Shown: piece by piece, positions 1 through 7,859 of the stretch
How positions within the stretch are numbered: the stretch's first letter is position 1
How the letters are laid out: each line of letters starts with the position of its first letter
NCBI GenBank assembly: GCA_023416655.1
Contig: JAEZHK010000050.1
Location: forward strand, 1 to 49,132
Direction: 5' to 3'
DNA: 49,132 nt
DNA from: Bacillota bacterium
Lineage (GTDB): Bacteria > Bacillota > Clostridia > Christensenellales > Aristaeellaceae
Program-made: the position numbers and the translations under genes
Notes under the pieces: model-generated
The model's database searches: none
Seen by the model: only the letters and a program-made list of their open reading frames with translations
What the model was told of the DNA's origin: nothing

Positions 1-6
1 TCGCGA

Positions 7-117
7 AGCGACTTGGTTTCTAGGCTCAACATTCCAACTCGTTGGAATGTTGAGGTCGCTCCCCGAGCGACTTGGTTTCCCTTTGGGAAACCAACCTTCC
101 AAAGGGAAACCAACCTT
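7..117. repeat. short direct and inverted repeats, left edge
   Basis: The 14-mer AGCGACTTGGTTTC occurs at 7-20 and 66-79. The 14-mer GGGAAACCAACCTT occurs at 85-98 and 104-117. Positions 72-81 and 85-94 form a 10-bp hairpin with loop TTT. The palindrome CCCTTTGGG (79-87) recurs at 209-217. Two CATATG copies lie near 148 and 170. No convincing gene is seen in 1-260; the open frames through it have no ribosome site. The repeats may be remnants of a small mobile or repetitive element, but no family is recognised. Confidence 0.6.
25..54. repeat. perfect 14-bp hairpin
   Basis: CTCAACATTCCAAC at 25-38 pairs perfectly with 41-54 across a two-base loop. There is no T-run on either side, so it is not an ordinary intrinsic terminator. 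It lies about 200 bp beyond the stop codon of the LacI-type gene and could act in RNA 3'-end stabilisation, or be part of a repetitive element. Confidence 0.6.
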
Positions 118-260
118 GGGGGGCAAGTTCGCTCTTTGGGGAAATCCATATGTACCGGCAAAGCCGATGCATATGGTTGAACATGGAGGACTGCGGCCCT
201 CCAAACCTCCCTTTGGGCTTACCGAATCATTGCCTCATATATGCCGTGTCCTGCAGTGTC

Positions 261-1316
261 CTAGCGCCAGCGCTTCTCGGAGCCGGTCAGCCGAAGAACC
301 GGCGAGGCGACGATGCGCTCCCGCGCCTTCTTCGGGTCGTCAAGGCGGTCGAGCAGAAGGCGCATGGCCATCGCGCCCATCCGGGGCACGTCGCGGTCGA
401 GGCAGCTATATTGAAGTCCGAAGAGTTCCAGACCGTCCACCCGGTCGAAGCCGATGTAGGCGACGTCCTCGGGGATGCGCTTTCCCTTTTCAAAGAGCGC
501 CCGGATGAAGCCCTTGCTCGACAGGTTGTTGCTGACGAAGAAGGCGGTGGGATAGTCCTCCGTTTCGAGCATGGCGCGCGTCAGCGCGTAGGTCCTGTTC
601 TGGTCGAACTCGCCGTAGAGGACGTCTTCCTCCCGGAGCTCGATGCTGTGGTCGCTGAGCGCCTGCTTAAAGCCCTCGAAGCGCTCCCGGCCGATGTTGA
701 GGTGCATGTCCCCCGCCACGATGCCGATGCGGCGGTGCCCCGCCTCGATCAGCGCCTTGGCGCTCAGGTACGCGCCGGTGTGGTTGTCAGTGCAGACTTC
801 GTCGAACTGCGCGTCCCGCAAGGGACGGTCAAGGATCACCACGGGCGCGCCGATCTGCCCGAGCAGGCGGATCATTTTCTCGCGCTCCCCGCGCTCCTCG
901 TACTCCACCGCGGGGGTGTAGATCAGCCCGCGCAGCCGCTGCTGGCGCATGGTCTGCAGCACCTTGAGGTCGGTTTCGGCATTGTTGTCGGTGTTGGAGA
1001 GCATGAGCACGAGGTTGTTCTGTTCCACAACCTGGCCGATGCCCACGATGATTTCCGCGAAGAACGAGTTGCTGACCTCGGGGATGACCAGCCCGATAAG
1101 GCTCGTTTGCCGGGTGGACAGCGCGCGCGCCGCCGCCGACGGCGTATACCCCAGCGCAGCTACCGCTTCCTCGATCCGGCGGCGCGCCTCCGCGCCGACA
1201 TACCCGCTGCCGTTGAGCGCGCGGGACACGGTCGCCTTGCCGACGCCCGCCCACTGCGCGATGTCTGAGATGGTCACTTCCCGGGCAACCTTGACGCCGC
1301 TTTCGTATACCGTCAT
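261..1316 (-). CDS. LacI-family transcriptional regulator
   Basis: A DNA-binding repressor of the LacI/GalR family, presumably responding to a sugar. The N-terminus carries the LacI helix-turn-helix and hinge helix (TISDIAQWAGVGKATVSRAL, then GYTPSAAARAL). The rest is a periplasmic-binding-protein fold starting at SLIGLVIPEVSNSFFAEI. The frame is open upstream to 1382, but the ATG at 1314-1316 has a clean AAGGTGG site about 5-6 bases before it and leaves the operator-like palindrome at 1331-1352 outside the gene, so I use that start (351 codons). The palindrome in its own leader suggests autoregulation. No sugar operon lies immediately beside it, so the regulated pathway and effector cannot be named. 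It ends with TAG. Confidence 0.9.
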   Translation of the reverse strand: MTVYESGVKVAREVTISDIAQWAGVGKATVSRALNGSGYVGAEARRRIEEAVAALGYTPSAAARALSTRQTSLIGLVIPEVSNSFFAEIIVGIGQVVEQNNLVLMLSNTDNNAETDLKVLQTMRQQRLRGLIYTPAVEYEERGEREKMIRLLGQIGAPVVILDRPLRDAQFDEVCTDNHTGAYLSAKALIEAGHRRIGIVAGDMHLNIGRERFEGFKQALSDHSIELREEDVLYGEFDQNRTYALTRAMLETEDYPTAFFVSNNLSSKGFIRALFEKGKRIPEDVAYIGFDRVDGLELFGLQYSCLDRDVPRMGAMAMRLLLDRLDDPKKARERIVASPVLRLTGSEKRWR

Positions 1317-1330
1317 ATTTTCCACCTTAA

Positions 1331-1352
1331 AATGTGGAACCGTTTCCACATT
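1331..1352. promoter_or_regulatory. LacI-type operator
   Basis: A 9-bp inverted repeat, AATGTGGAA and TTCCACATT, around a four-base centre CCGT containing CG, as expected for LacI-family operators. It sits 15 bases upstream of the chosen start of the LacI-type gene, so the regulator probably represses itself. Confidence 0.65.
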
Positions 1353-1483
1353 ACAGAAAAAATAAACCCTTGTTGATACCAACTATAACATCTCACTTCC
1401 AACCTGTCAAGCTATGTGTTTAAATATTCTGACAATATTGCAGCATAACCCCTTATTTTGTATTGTAACCGCGATTCGACATG

Positions 1484-1499
1484 TGGAACGTCGGTTCCA
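1484..1499. promoter_or_regulatory. possible second LacI-type operator
   Basis: TGGAAC and GTTCCA flank GTCG. The half-site resembles that of the operator at 1331-1352, but the spacing of the shared TGGAA/TTCCA is six bases instead of four. The two centres are about 150 bp apart, compatible with looping. Nothing else in 1383-1610 could be identified. Confidence 0.3.
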
Positions 1500-1610
1500 T
1501 ATACGTTTCGCATTTTTTTGCCGCGCCGCGGCCCCGCTTCCAGTTCCCGGCAGCCGCGCAAGCGGAAAAGGCCGCAGACATTCATTGGTGAAAGTACACA
1601 GTGTACAATA

Positions 1611-1659
1611 TTCCAAAAAATGAAACGGGCAGAGCTTGCTCTCAAGCAAGCTCTGCCCG
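1611..1659 (-). terminator. intrinsic terminator of the signalling operon
   Basis: A perfect 15-bp stem (1626-1640 with 1645-1659, loop CTCA) is followed on the minus strand by TTTCATTTTTT. It lies 70 bases downstream of the receiver gene at 1731-2153 and closes the three-gene operon. Confidence 0.85.
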
Positions 1660-1730
1660 AAAAGGCTATGGGTACCGCGCCTCCGCGAATCGAAGCGCGC
1701 GGCGCATGCCGGGGCGCTGCGCGAACCGCG

Positions 1731-2153
1731 TCAGCGGTACGGCGATTCGTTCAGCACCATCCAGTACAGGCCGATCCGCTCCACCGCCTCGAGGAACTGG
1801 GAGAAATCGACCGGCTTGCGGACGTAGCTGTTCACGCCGAGGCGGTAGCTCTCGACGATGTCCTTCTCCTCGCTCGAGGAGGTGAACACGACGACCGGGA
1901 GGTTTTGGGTCCTCGCGTTCGATCGGATCGCGTGGAGCACTTCCAGCCCGCTCACTTTGGGCATTTTCAGGTCCAGCAGCACCATGATGGGAAGGTCGTT
2001 CCCGCTGTTTTCGCCGAGCAGGTATTCAAGCGCCTCCTCGCCGTCGTGCGCCACCACGATCTCGTTGACAAGCTTGGTCTTTTTCAGCGCCCGAAGGGTG
2101 AGCAGTTCATCGTCGGGGTTGTCCTCCACCAGCAAAATCGCGTCCTTCTTCAC
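1731..2153 (-). CDS. single-domain response regulator (Rcp1/CheY-like)
   Basis: A 140-residue stand-alone receiver with no output domain. It has the acidic pocket (VEDNPDDE, residues 9-16), the phospho-acceptor Asp61 in LLDLKMPKVSG, the switch Thr91 (VVFTSSS) and Lys113 (VRKP). The DNPDDE signature is typical of Rcp1-type receivers paired with Cph1-like kinases, which matches the kinase encoded directly upstream. It starts with GTG, one base after the TGA of the kinase, so translation is probably coupled; an AAGGGGG site lies just before. It likely acts as a phosphate sink or shuttle, or binds a partner protein. Confidence 0.9.
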   Translation of the reverse strand: MKKDAILLVEDNPDDELLTLRALKKTKLVNEIVVAHDGEEALEYLLGENSGNDLPIMVLLDLKMPKVSGLEVLHAIRSNARTQNLPVVVFTSSSEEKDIVESYRLGVNSYVRKPVDFSQFLEAVERIGLYWMVLNESPYR

Positions 2154-2154
2154 T

Positions 2155-3900
2155 TCAAGTGTCCCCCTTCTTCAAGGTAAAAGAGAATCTCGTCTCAACG
2201 CCGGGGCTGGACTCCGCCCGGACCGTGCCGCCATGCCGCCGCACGATGCGGTCAACCGTGGCCAAGCCGATCCCCGTGCCGGGGAAATCATGGCTGGAAT
2301 GAAGCCTTTGGAAGGGCTGGAACAGCTTGTCCCGGTACCTTACGTCAAATCCGACGCCGTTGTCGCGGACGGTGAAGGTCTGCGACTCCCCGTCGGTACT
2401 TTCAGAAAACCCGATCCTTGGGTTCGCGGTCTTTCCGGAGAACTTCCAGGCGTTAGACAGGAGGTTGACCATCACGATGCGCAGTAGCCGCGCGTCGCCA
2501 AAGCCGGTGATGCCCGGCTCGATCTCAAGCGCCACCTCGGCCGTTGGATCGGCCTTCTTCAGCTCGTCGGCGATTTCATTCGCCATCCGGGACAGATCGA
2601 CCTTCTCAAAGTTCATCGGGCTGAGCGAAACCCGCGACAACTGCAAAAGGTCGTCAATCAGCTCGGCCATCCGCTGCGCGGCGGCGCGAAGCCGCCTCAG
2701 GTATTCCCTTCCCTGCTCGTCGATGGAATCGTGGTAGTCCTCCAAAAGCGCCTGGCTGAAGCCGTCGATGCCTCGAAGCGGCGCGCGCAGGTCATGGGAG
2801 ACCGAGTAACTGAAGGCCTCCAGGTTTTTGTTGGACGCCTGAAGGTCGGTCACGGCCTTTTCAAGCTGCATGGTGCGCTCGCGGATCCTCCGCTCGAGCT
2901 CCTCGTTGAGCGCCTTCGCCTTCGTCACATCGTCCTTCCGGGCCTGCGCCAGGTTGTTCATATGAAAGCCGAACGCAACGCCGCCGGCCAGCAGGATCAA
3001 GAGGCTAAAGATGAGGATGATTCTTGTGGCCGGTTTTCGGAACGGCTCGAAGTATTCCGCCGAATCCTTCTTGACGACGACAGACCACGGCGTGTCCGGG
3101 ATCGAACGCGTCGCGGCAACGACGCGGACCCCGCGGTAGTCCACGCCTTCGCCCACCTTCGTCTGCCCCAACACGGCCCAGACCGCGGGAAGGGTTTGTT
3201 CCTCAACGCTGCGCGTCAGTTTCAGCGCCGTGTCCTTCTGATGGCGCAGCTCGTTCAGGAAGACGACCCGGTCACCCTCTCTGCGCACCATGAGGATTTC
3301 CGCGGAATTGCTGGGCACCGGCCAGGTCTGGATGAGCGGGTACAGCTCCTTATAGGGGTCGATGATGACGGCGACGACGCCCAAGACGTCCGGAATGATG
3401 CCCTCGGTAAGGATGGGCGCGGCGAAGATCATCCGGATCGGGTCTTCTCGCCGCGTATCATCCAGGAACAGGTCGGAGAACTGGACTTCCCGGCTCTCGA
3501 TCGTTCGGGGGACGATTGTCTTCAATTCATCCCGGGGCCAGCCGCTGCGCTCCTGGCTGCTGGCGATGAGGTTCCCGGACGAGTCGTACAGGCACACCCC
3601 GTCAAACCCCCGGAAGAGGTTGGCGTGCTTGATTAATAGATTGACCGCTTCGCCCGGCCGCTCAAAATCCTGCCGGATCAGGGCGGAACTGTCCGATATG
3701 TGGTTGACCAAATGAACCTGGGTTTGATACCACTGTGCGATCTGCTGGACCTTCAGGTCCGCGATGATGTTCAGCTCGCCTTCCTGACTTTGAACGAAGC
3801 CCGCAAACTGGCTCGTATAGTAAAAAGCGCCCGCGACAATCAGGCCGAATACAACCACGCAGAGGACGATGATCAGCTGAACCCGCTTAAGCCGTGCCAT
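2155..3900 (-). CDS. membrane sensor histidine kinase with extracytoplasmic Cache-like domain
   Basis: A 581-residue kinase. TM1 spans about 8-28, an extracytoplasmic sensor region 30-290 has the double-Cache look (GFDGVCLYDSSGNLIASS, later VVAATRSIPDTPWSVVVKK), and TM2 spans about 292-313. A coiled coil covers 320-360. The HisKA domain has phospho-acceptor His369 (SVSHDLRAPLRGIDGF). The ATPase domain has the N-box near 479-488 (NLLSNAWKFS), G1 DNGVGFD at 513-519 and G2 GTGIGLA at 541-547. The kinase core is of the bacteriophytochrome/Cph1 type, but no GAF or PHY domain is present. It lies 13 bases after the HD-GYP gene and one base before the receiver gene. The ligand is unknown, possibly a small extracellular molecule. 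Confidence 0.9.
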   Translation of the reverse strand: MARLKRVQLIIVLCVVVFGLIVAGAFYYTSQFAGFVQSQEGELNIIADLKVQQIAQWYQTQVHLVNHISDSSALIRQDFERPGEAVNLLIKHANLFRGFDGVCLYDSSGNLIASSQERSGWPRDELKTIVPRTIESREVQFSDLFLDDTRREDPIRMIFAAPILTEGIIPDVLGVVAVIIDPYKELYPLIQTWPVPSNSAEILMVRREGDRVVFLNELRHQKDTALKLTRSVEEQTLPAVWAVLGQTKVGEGVDYRGVRVVAATRSIPDTPWSVVVKKDSAEYFEPFRKPATRIILIFSLLILLAGGVAFGFHMNNLAQARKDDVTKAKALNEELERRIRERTMQLEKAVTDLQASNKNLEAFSYSVSHDLRAPLRGIDGFSQALLEDYHDSIDEQGREYLRRLRAAAQRMAELIDDLLQLSRVSLSPMNFEKVDLSRMANEIADELKKADPTAEVALEIEPGITGFGDARLLRIVMVNLLSNAWKFSGKTANPRIGFSESTDGESQTFTVRDNGVGFDVRYRDKLFQPFQRLHSSHDFPGTGIGLATVDRIVRRHGGTVRAESSPGVETRFSFTLKKGDT

Positions 3901-3913
3901 GCAGCCCCTCCAC

Positions 3914-5302
3914 TTATTTCATCAGATCAAAAGTGAAGTGTTCCTTCGTGAAGAGGCTGAGGCAGGCCTCGACGACGGCCGGGTCGTACAGCTTCCCGCT
4001 GTTTTGGGCGATTTCCCCCAGCGCGGCCTCGATCCCGAGGGCCGGGCGGTAGGGCCGGTGGGACGACATCGCCTCCACGACGTCCGCGACCGCGATGATC
4101 CTGGCCTCCAGCATGATCGAAAGGCCCATCAGGCCCTGGGGGTATCCCGAACCGTCCAGCCGCTCGTGGTGCTGGTACACCATCTGGGCGATGTCCCACG
4201 GAAAGTCCGCGTCCTTCAGGATGGACCGCCCGGCTTCCGAGTGCGTCTTCACCAGCGTAAACTCGGCTTCCATGAGCTTCGAGGGCTTGGACAGTATCTC
4301 GCCCGGGATCTGCAGTTTTCCGACGTCGTGGATCAGCGCCGCCATCTTCAGCCCCGTGATGTCGCTACTGGACATGCCCAGCGCCTGCCCGATGGCGACT
4401 GAAAGCGCCGCCACCCGCTTCTGATGCCCCGAGGTATAGGCGTCCTTGATTTCGACCGCGTCCGACAGTACCGTGACGGTCTGCTCCCACGCGTTCTGAA
4501 GCTCCAAGACCTTGTTGCTGAGCTCCTCCTCGATCATCTTTATGTCCGTAATGTCCCGGCTGGTGCCCATGATGCCGATCGCGTTTCCGTCGCCGTCCAG
4601 AAGGGGCACCTTGACGGTGTCAAACCACCGGACGACGCCGCCCTTCTCGATTTTCATATCCTGCCGCACCGTCTTCTTCAGGTCGAGGACATTTTGATCC
4701 GCGTCGCACAGCGCATCGACGGCCTCCCGCGGGAAAAACGACCGGTCCGTTCTTCCCAGGATGTGCTCTCTTGTGTAACCCGCGAACTTCTCGAACGCGG
4801 TATTCACCATTTCGTATTTTCCATCAAGGTCTTTAATAAAAAACATGTCGGGCAGCATCTCGACCATGGTGGTGAGCTTCGCGCTGGTGAGGTTCGCTTC
4901 CTCTTCGACGCGCTTGCGCTCCCTGCGGGCGTCCAGATCGCTCAGTTCCCGCTCGATGGTCGGGAGCAGCCTGGCCAGGCGGTCCTTCATGATGTAATTG
5001 TTCGCGCCGGCCTTCATCGCGGAAATGGCGATTTCCTCGTCGACGGTGCCGGAGATGATGATGAAGGGAATGTCGATGTTCCGGTCCTTCAGAATGGACA
5101 GCGCCTGCATCGCGCCGAAGCCCGGCACCGTGTAATCGGCCAGGATGATGTCCCATTTGCATTCCGCGAGCGCGCTTAAGAATTGCCCCGCCGTTTCGAC
5201 CAGATGGCATGTGACTTCGTATACGCCTTTTTTCAACTCGCGCAGGATGATAAAGGCATCGTCGTTATTGTCTTCTATGTAGAGGACGCGTAACGGAATC
5301 AT
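3914..5302 (-). CDS. REC-PAS-HD-GYP response regulator, probable c-di-GMP phosphodiesterase
   Basis: A 462-residue three-domain protein: receiver (1-120, Asp56 in DIILADYTVPG), PAS sensor (about 140-255, MFFIKDLDGKYEMVN) and HD-GYP (about 275-450). The catalytic signatures are intact, HDVGK at 325-329 and HHERLDGSGYP at 378-388, so hydrolysis of cyclic di-GMP is likely. It is the first gene of the operon with the kinase and the single receiver; the ATG follows AGGAGG at seven bases. The receiver is presumably phosphorylated by the neighbouring kinase, while the PAS domain adds a second cytoplasmic input. No diguanylate cyclase is encoded in the window. Confidence 0.92.
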   Translation of the reverse strand: MIPLRVLYIEDNNDDAFIILRELKKGVYEVTCHLVETAGQFLSALAECKWDIILADYTVPGFGAMQALSILKDRNIDIPFIIISGTVDEEIAISAMKAGANNYIMKDRLARLLPTIERELSDLDARRERKRVEEEANLTSAKLTTMVEMLPDMFFIKDLDGKYEMVNTAFEKFAGYTREHILGRTDRSFFPREAVDALCDADQNVLDLKKTVRQDMKIEKGGVVRWFDTVKVPLLDGDGNAIGIMGTSRDITDIKMIEEELSNKVLELQNAWEQTVTVLSDAVEIKDAYTSGHQKRVAALSVAIGQALGMSSSDITGLKMAALIHDVGKLQIPGEILSKPSKLMEAEFTLVKTHSEAGRSILKDADFPWDIAQMVYQHHERLDGSGYPQGLMGLSIMLEARIIAVADVVEAMSSHRPYRPALGIEAALGEIAQNSGKLYDPAVVEACLSLFTKEHFTFDLMK

Positions 5303-5373
5303 GTAAGACCTCCTATGGGGCCTACCGCGCGTATAATCCTGTTTTCATGCTCGTTTCTCTTATATTCGTCAAC

Positions 5374-5402
5374 ATTTTACCACAACATTCCATGTGTTGC
5401 AA
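5374..5402 (-). promoter_or_regulatory. promoter of the HD-GYP operon
   Basis: On the minus strand TTGCAA (5397-5402) is followed after 17 bases by TAAAAT (5374-5379). This is a good sigma-70-type pair, about 70 bases upstream of the HD-GYP start. Confidence 0.65.
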
Positions 5403-5478
5403 TGATTCTTTCACATGGGTGGGGGTAAAATCCGATAACATTTGATCCAAGCGACATCAGAGAAATGTACGGGCGCGC

Positions 5479-5506
5479 TTGCAACGCGCGACGTTTTCAA
5501 TATAAT
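5479..5506 (+). promoter_or_regulatory. promoter of the OYE gene
   Basis: TTGCAA (5479-5484), a 16-base spacer and a perfect TATAAT (5501-5506), about 45 bases before the start codon of the flavin oxidoreductase gene. Confidence 0.7.
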
Positions 5507-5551
5507 GGGAGGGAGGATGCGGGCAGAAAAATCAAAGCGGGGTGGACTTTC

Positions 5552-6574
5552 ATGAAGATCATGGAACCCTTTCAGATCAAGGGCGTAACCTTCCGAAACC
5601 GGGTCGTGATGGCGCCGATGGTCCCCTTCGGCCTCGAACAAGCGGAGGGCGGCGGGATGAGCGGCGAAGGGTATGCCCACTACCTCGATCGGGTACCCAA
5701 TGAGATGGGCCTGATGATCAGCCAATCCGTTTCCGTTACCGGCGACGTGCCCATCAACGGAGGCGTAGGCGCTTATCTTGATGCGCACACGGCCCACCTG
5801 AGCCGCCTTGCGGAGGCCTGCCACAGTCAGGGCACCCGGTTCTTCGCACAACTCGCCTACCCCCTCGCAGGGTTCCCGCGAAAGCCCGGCGTGGGTGGCT
5901 ACTCGACGGGCGACATCGAGAAGATCCAGCGCGAATTCATCCGGTCGGCGGAGATCTGCAAAAATTCCGGCTGCGACGGCGTGGAACTGCACGGCGCGCA
6001 TAGCTTCTTTCTGAACCAGATGGCGTCGCCCATCGCGAACCGGCGGACCGACCGCTTCGGCGGCGACCTATCCGGGCGGCTGAGGCTCGCGGAGGGCATC
6101 GCGGCGGGCATCCGGGCGTTCTCGGACGAGAACTTCATCCTCTCCTACCGCATGGGCTGGAACGACGATCTGGAAACGGACATCCGGACGGCGCAGGCGC
6201 TTGAACAGATGGGGATCGAGCTTCTGCACTTCTCGTCGGGGATCCCCGGCGACCGCGTCATCGAGCGCCCCGCGGATTTTCCATACAACGACGTCGCCTA
6301 TACCGGCGTTTTTCTGAAGCGGCACGTCAAAATCCCGGTCACCGTCGTCAACGGCATCGGGACGCTGAACCGGGGCAATGCGCTTGTTGAAAATGGTCTT
6401 TGCGATTTCGTGGCCTACGGAAAGCCGTTTCTGGCGGACGAGGCCTTCCTGACGCACTCCCTGAGCAACCCGGATTATCAGTCCTGCCTGAACTGCGAAG
6501 ACTGCCGCTGGTTCTCGGACGGCAAGAAGTGCCCGGCGCAGATCCGGGCGAAGAAAACCCGGAAGGACACGTAA
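5552..6574 (+). CDS. NADH:flavin oxidoreductase, Old Yellow Enzyme family
   Basis: A 340-residue FMN TIM-barrel enzyme that probably reduces an activated C=C bond with NAD(P)H. Family marks: the N-terminal strand FRNRVVMAPM, the active-site block HGAHSFFLNQMASP followed by NRRTDRFGG, and the C-terminal VVNGIG and AYGKPFLAD phosphate-binding region. The C-terminus carries a CxxCxxC then CPA cysteine group (CLNCEDCRWFSDGKKCPA), a pattern I associate with many clostridial members; it may bind metal. There is no C-terminal FAD/NAD domain, unlike dienoyl-CoA reductase. The frame is open from 5465, but the ATG at 5552 has a GGGGTGG site and lies after the promoter, so the longer form is unlikely. 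Single-gene unit with its own terminator. Confidence 0.9.
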   Translation: MKIMEPFQIKGVTFRNRVVMAPMVPFGLEQAEGGGMSGEGYAHYLDRVPNEMGLMISQSVSVTGDVPINGGVGAYLDAHTAHLSRLAEACHSQGTRFFAQLAYPLAGFPRKPGVGGYSTGDIEKIQREFIRSAEICKNSGCDGVELHGAHSFFLNQMASPIANRRTDRFGGDLSGRLRLAEGIAAGIRAFSDENFILSYRMGWNDDLETDIRTAQALEQMGIELLHFSSGIPGDRVIERPADFPYNDVAYTGVFLKRHVKIPVTVVNGIGTLNRGNALVENGLCDFVAYGKPFLADEAFLTHSLSNPDYQSCLNCEDCRWFSDGKKCPAQIRAKKTRKDT

Positions 6575-6599
6575 ACCGTACCTCCGCTGCCTGACGCCG

Positions 6600-6624
6600 C
6601 GCCCGCGAAAGCGGGCGTTTTTTT
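6600..6624 (+). terminator. intrinsic terminator after the OYE gene
   Basis: A seven-base-pair stem with a GAAA tetraloop followed by T7, 26 bases after the stop codon. The hairpin lies directly against the stop of the convergent AraC gene. Confidence 0.9.
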
Positions 6625-6627
6625 CCC

Positions 6628-7353
6628 TCAGGGTAGAGGTTCGTGTTCTCCGGCGGAGGATGCGTACTGGCTGCGGTAGGCGATGGGCGACATGCCGGTG
6701 GCCTCCTTGAACGCGCGGGTAAAGGAGGCGTTCGAGTTGTAGCCGACCTGCATGGCGATCTCGATCAGCCGGTAATGGGTGGTCAAAAGAAGCTCCCTGG
6801 CCTTTTCGATCCGGAAATTCCTCAGGTAGCTGGACGGCGACATGCCGAACTTGCGCTTGAACCAGTCGGTGTAGTAGGAAACGTTGTAATTTTCGATCTG
6901 CGCCAGTTCCACGATGGTGATGGGCTCGGCGAAGTGCTCTTGGATGTACTGCTGGGACTTGGGCACGTTGGCCTCCACGAGCTTGTCGTACAGGTAGTAG
7001 TACAGGTAGCGCAGCGAATCGCTGTCCGGGTTTCTTGCGATCTCGCTTTTGATCAGCTCGATCAGCGGCACCAGCATACCCACGACGGGAAAGGTGACGT
7101 TGCGTTCAAAGAGCGCGAGGTCGCTCTTTTTGATCATGTTCTGCGGGATGTTGATGGAGATGATGCTCGAGGCGCACGCGCACTGGTGGAACACGTCCGA
7201 AAGGATGATGCCCAGCCGGCGCTCGTCGATTGTATACGTCCGCTCGCCGATCTTCACATGAAGCGGCGCGTTCGGCGACAGCAGGATGTGGGCATAGGGA
7301 TGCGAATGCACCGAAGCATCGGGCACGCCGACGGTGGTCTGTACTTTGAGCAT
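6628..7353 (-). CDS. AraC-family transcriptional regulator
   Basis: A 241-residue regulator: a cupin-like N-terminal sensing domain (HSHPYAHILLSPNAPLHVKI, about 20-100) and a C-terminal double helix-turn-helix (about 140-235), with EIAMQVGYNSNASFTRAFKEATGMSP as the second HTH written here in two parts: EIAMQVGYNSNASF and TRAFKEATGMSP. The frame is open to 7521, but the ATG at 7351-7353 is preceded by GAGGGGG at about eight bases, so I use it. It is divergent from the four-gene dehydrogenase operon and is its most likely regulator; paired sites lie in the shared intergenic region. The sensed ligand may be the amine or amino acid oxidised by that operon. Confidence 0.87.
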   Translation of the reverse strand: MLKVQTTVGVPDASVHSHPYAHILLSPNAPLHVKIGERTYTIDERRLGIILSDVFHQCACASSIISINIPQNMIKKSDLALFERNVTFPVVGMLVPLIELIKSEIARNPDSDSLRYLYYYLYDKLVEANVPKSQQYIQEHFAEPITIVELAQIENYNVSYYTDWFKRKFGMSPSSYLRNFRIEKARELLLTTHYRLIEIAMQVGYNSNASFTRAFKEATGMSPIAYRSQYASSAGEHEPLP

Positions 7354-7420
7354 GGTCTTTCCCCCTCGCATCCGGCGCGTCGGGTGGGCTTTACTCTCCA
7401 TCTCCATATAATATGAAATG

Positions 7421-7450
7421 CCGTTAAAGTGCAACGGTGAAACCGTTAAA
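7421..7450. promoter_or_regulatory. probable AraC binding region
   Basis: Direct repeats CCGTTAAA at 7421-7428 and 7443-7450 are 22 bp apart, two helical turns, as is usual for AraC-type half-sites. An inverted repeat AACGGT-GAA-ACCGTT lies at 7433-7447. The site is just upstream of the operon's promoter. Confidence 0.5.
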
Positions 7451-7476
7451 ACACCGGATTCGCGCTGTGCTATACT
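7446..7476 (+). promoter_or_regulatory. promoter of the dehydrogenase operon
   Basis: An extended -10 element, TGCTATACT, has its hexamer at 7471-7476. The -35 is poor: TTAAAA at 7446-7451 with a 19-base spacer. A weak -35 overlapping the direct repeats fits activation by the divergent AraC protein. Confidence 0.55.
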
Positions 7477-7547
7477 ACTGGATATCCAAGACATTGGCGT
7501 TAAACGGGGCCGGACTTGCATTCTTACGCGCGAGAAAGGATGGTTCC

Positions 7548-7859
7548 ATGCGAATCACTGAGCATCCCATCTTGACGTTCCCCGAAAAGAGAACCGTGAA
7601 ATTCACCTTCGACGGCCGCGAAGTCTCCGGGTATGAGGGCGAGCCCATCGCCGCGGCCCTGCAGGCGGCGGGGATCCGCACATTCAGCCACAGCCACCGC
7701 CTGAACCGGCCCCGGGGCATGTACTGCGCCATCGGCAACTGCTCCTCCTGCTTCATGGTGGTCGACGGCGAGCCAAACGTCCGCACCTGCGTTGAAAAGC
7801 TCCGGGAGGGCATGGTGGTTGAGACGCAGTCCGGCAGAGGGGATCTGAAGTCATGTTGA
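7548..7859 (+). CDS. (2Fe-2S) subunit of a split FAD dehydrogenase (HcnA/OoxC-like)
   Basis: A 103-residue ferredoxin-like subunit. Cys60, Cys65, Cys68 and Cys81 form the plant-type spacing C-x4-C-x2-C-x12-C (MYCAIGNCSSCF). It corresponds to the N-terminal Fe-S domain of the alpha subunit of heterotetrameric sarcosine oxidase, and to HcnA or the gamma subunits of dye-linked amino-acid dehydrogenases. The frame is open upstream to 7437, but the ATG at 7548 follows AAAGGA at seven bases and the homologous fold begins there. Its end overlaps the next gene by seven bases, so subunits are co-translated. It probably passes electrons between the flavin subunits. Confidence 0.85.
   Translation: MRITEHPILTFPEKRTVKFTFDGREVSGYEGEPIAAALQAAGIRTFSHSHRLNRPRGMYCAIGNCSSCFMVVDGEPNVRTCVEKLREGMVVETQSGRGDLKSC

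Noticed and set aside
1..240. CRISPR array
   Set aside because: Repeats are only 14 bp, not regularly spaced, and no cas genes are present.
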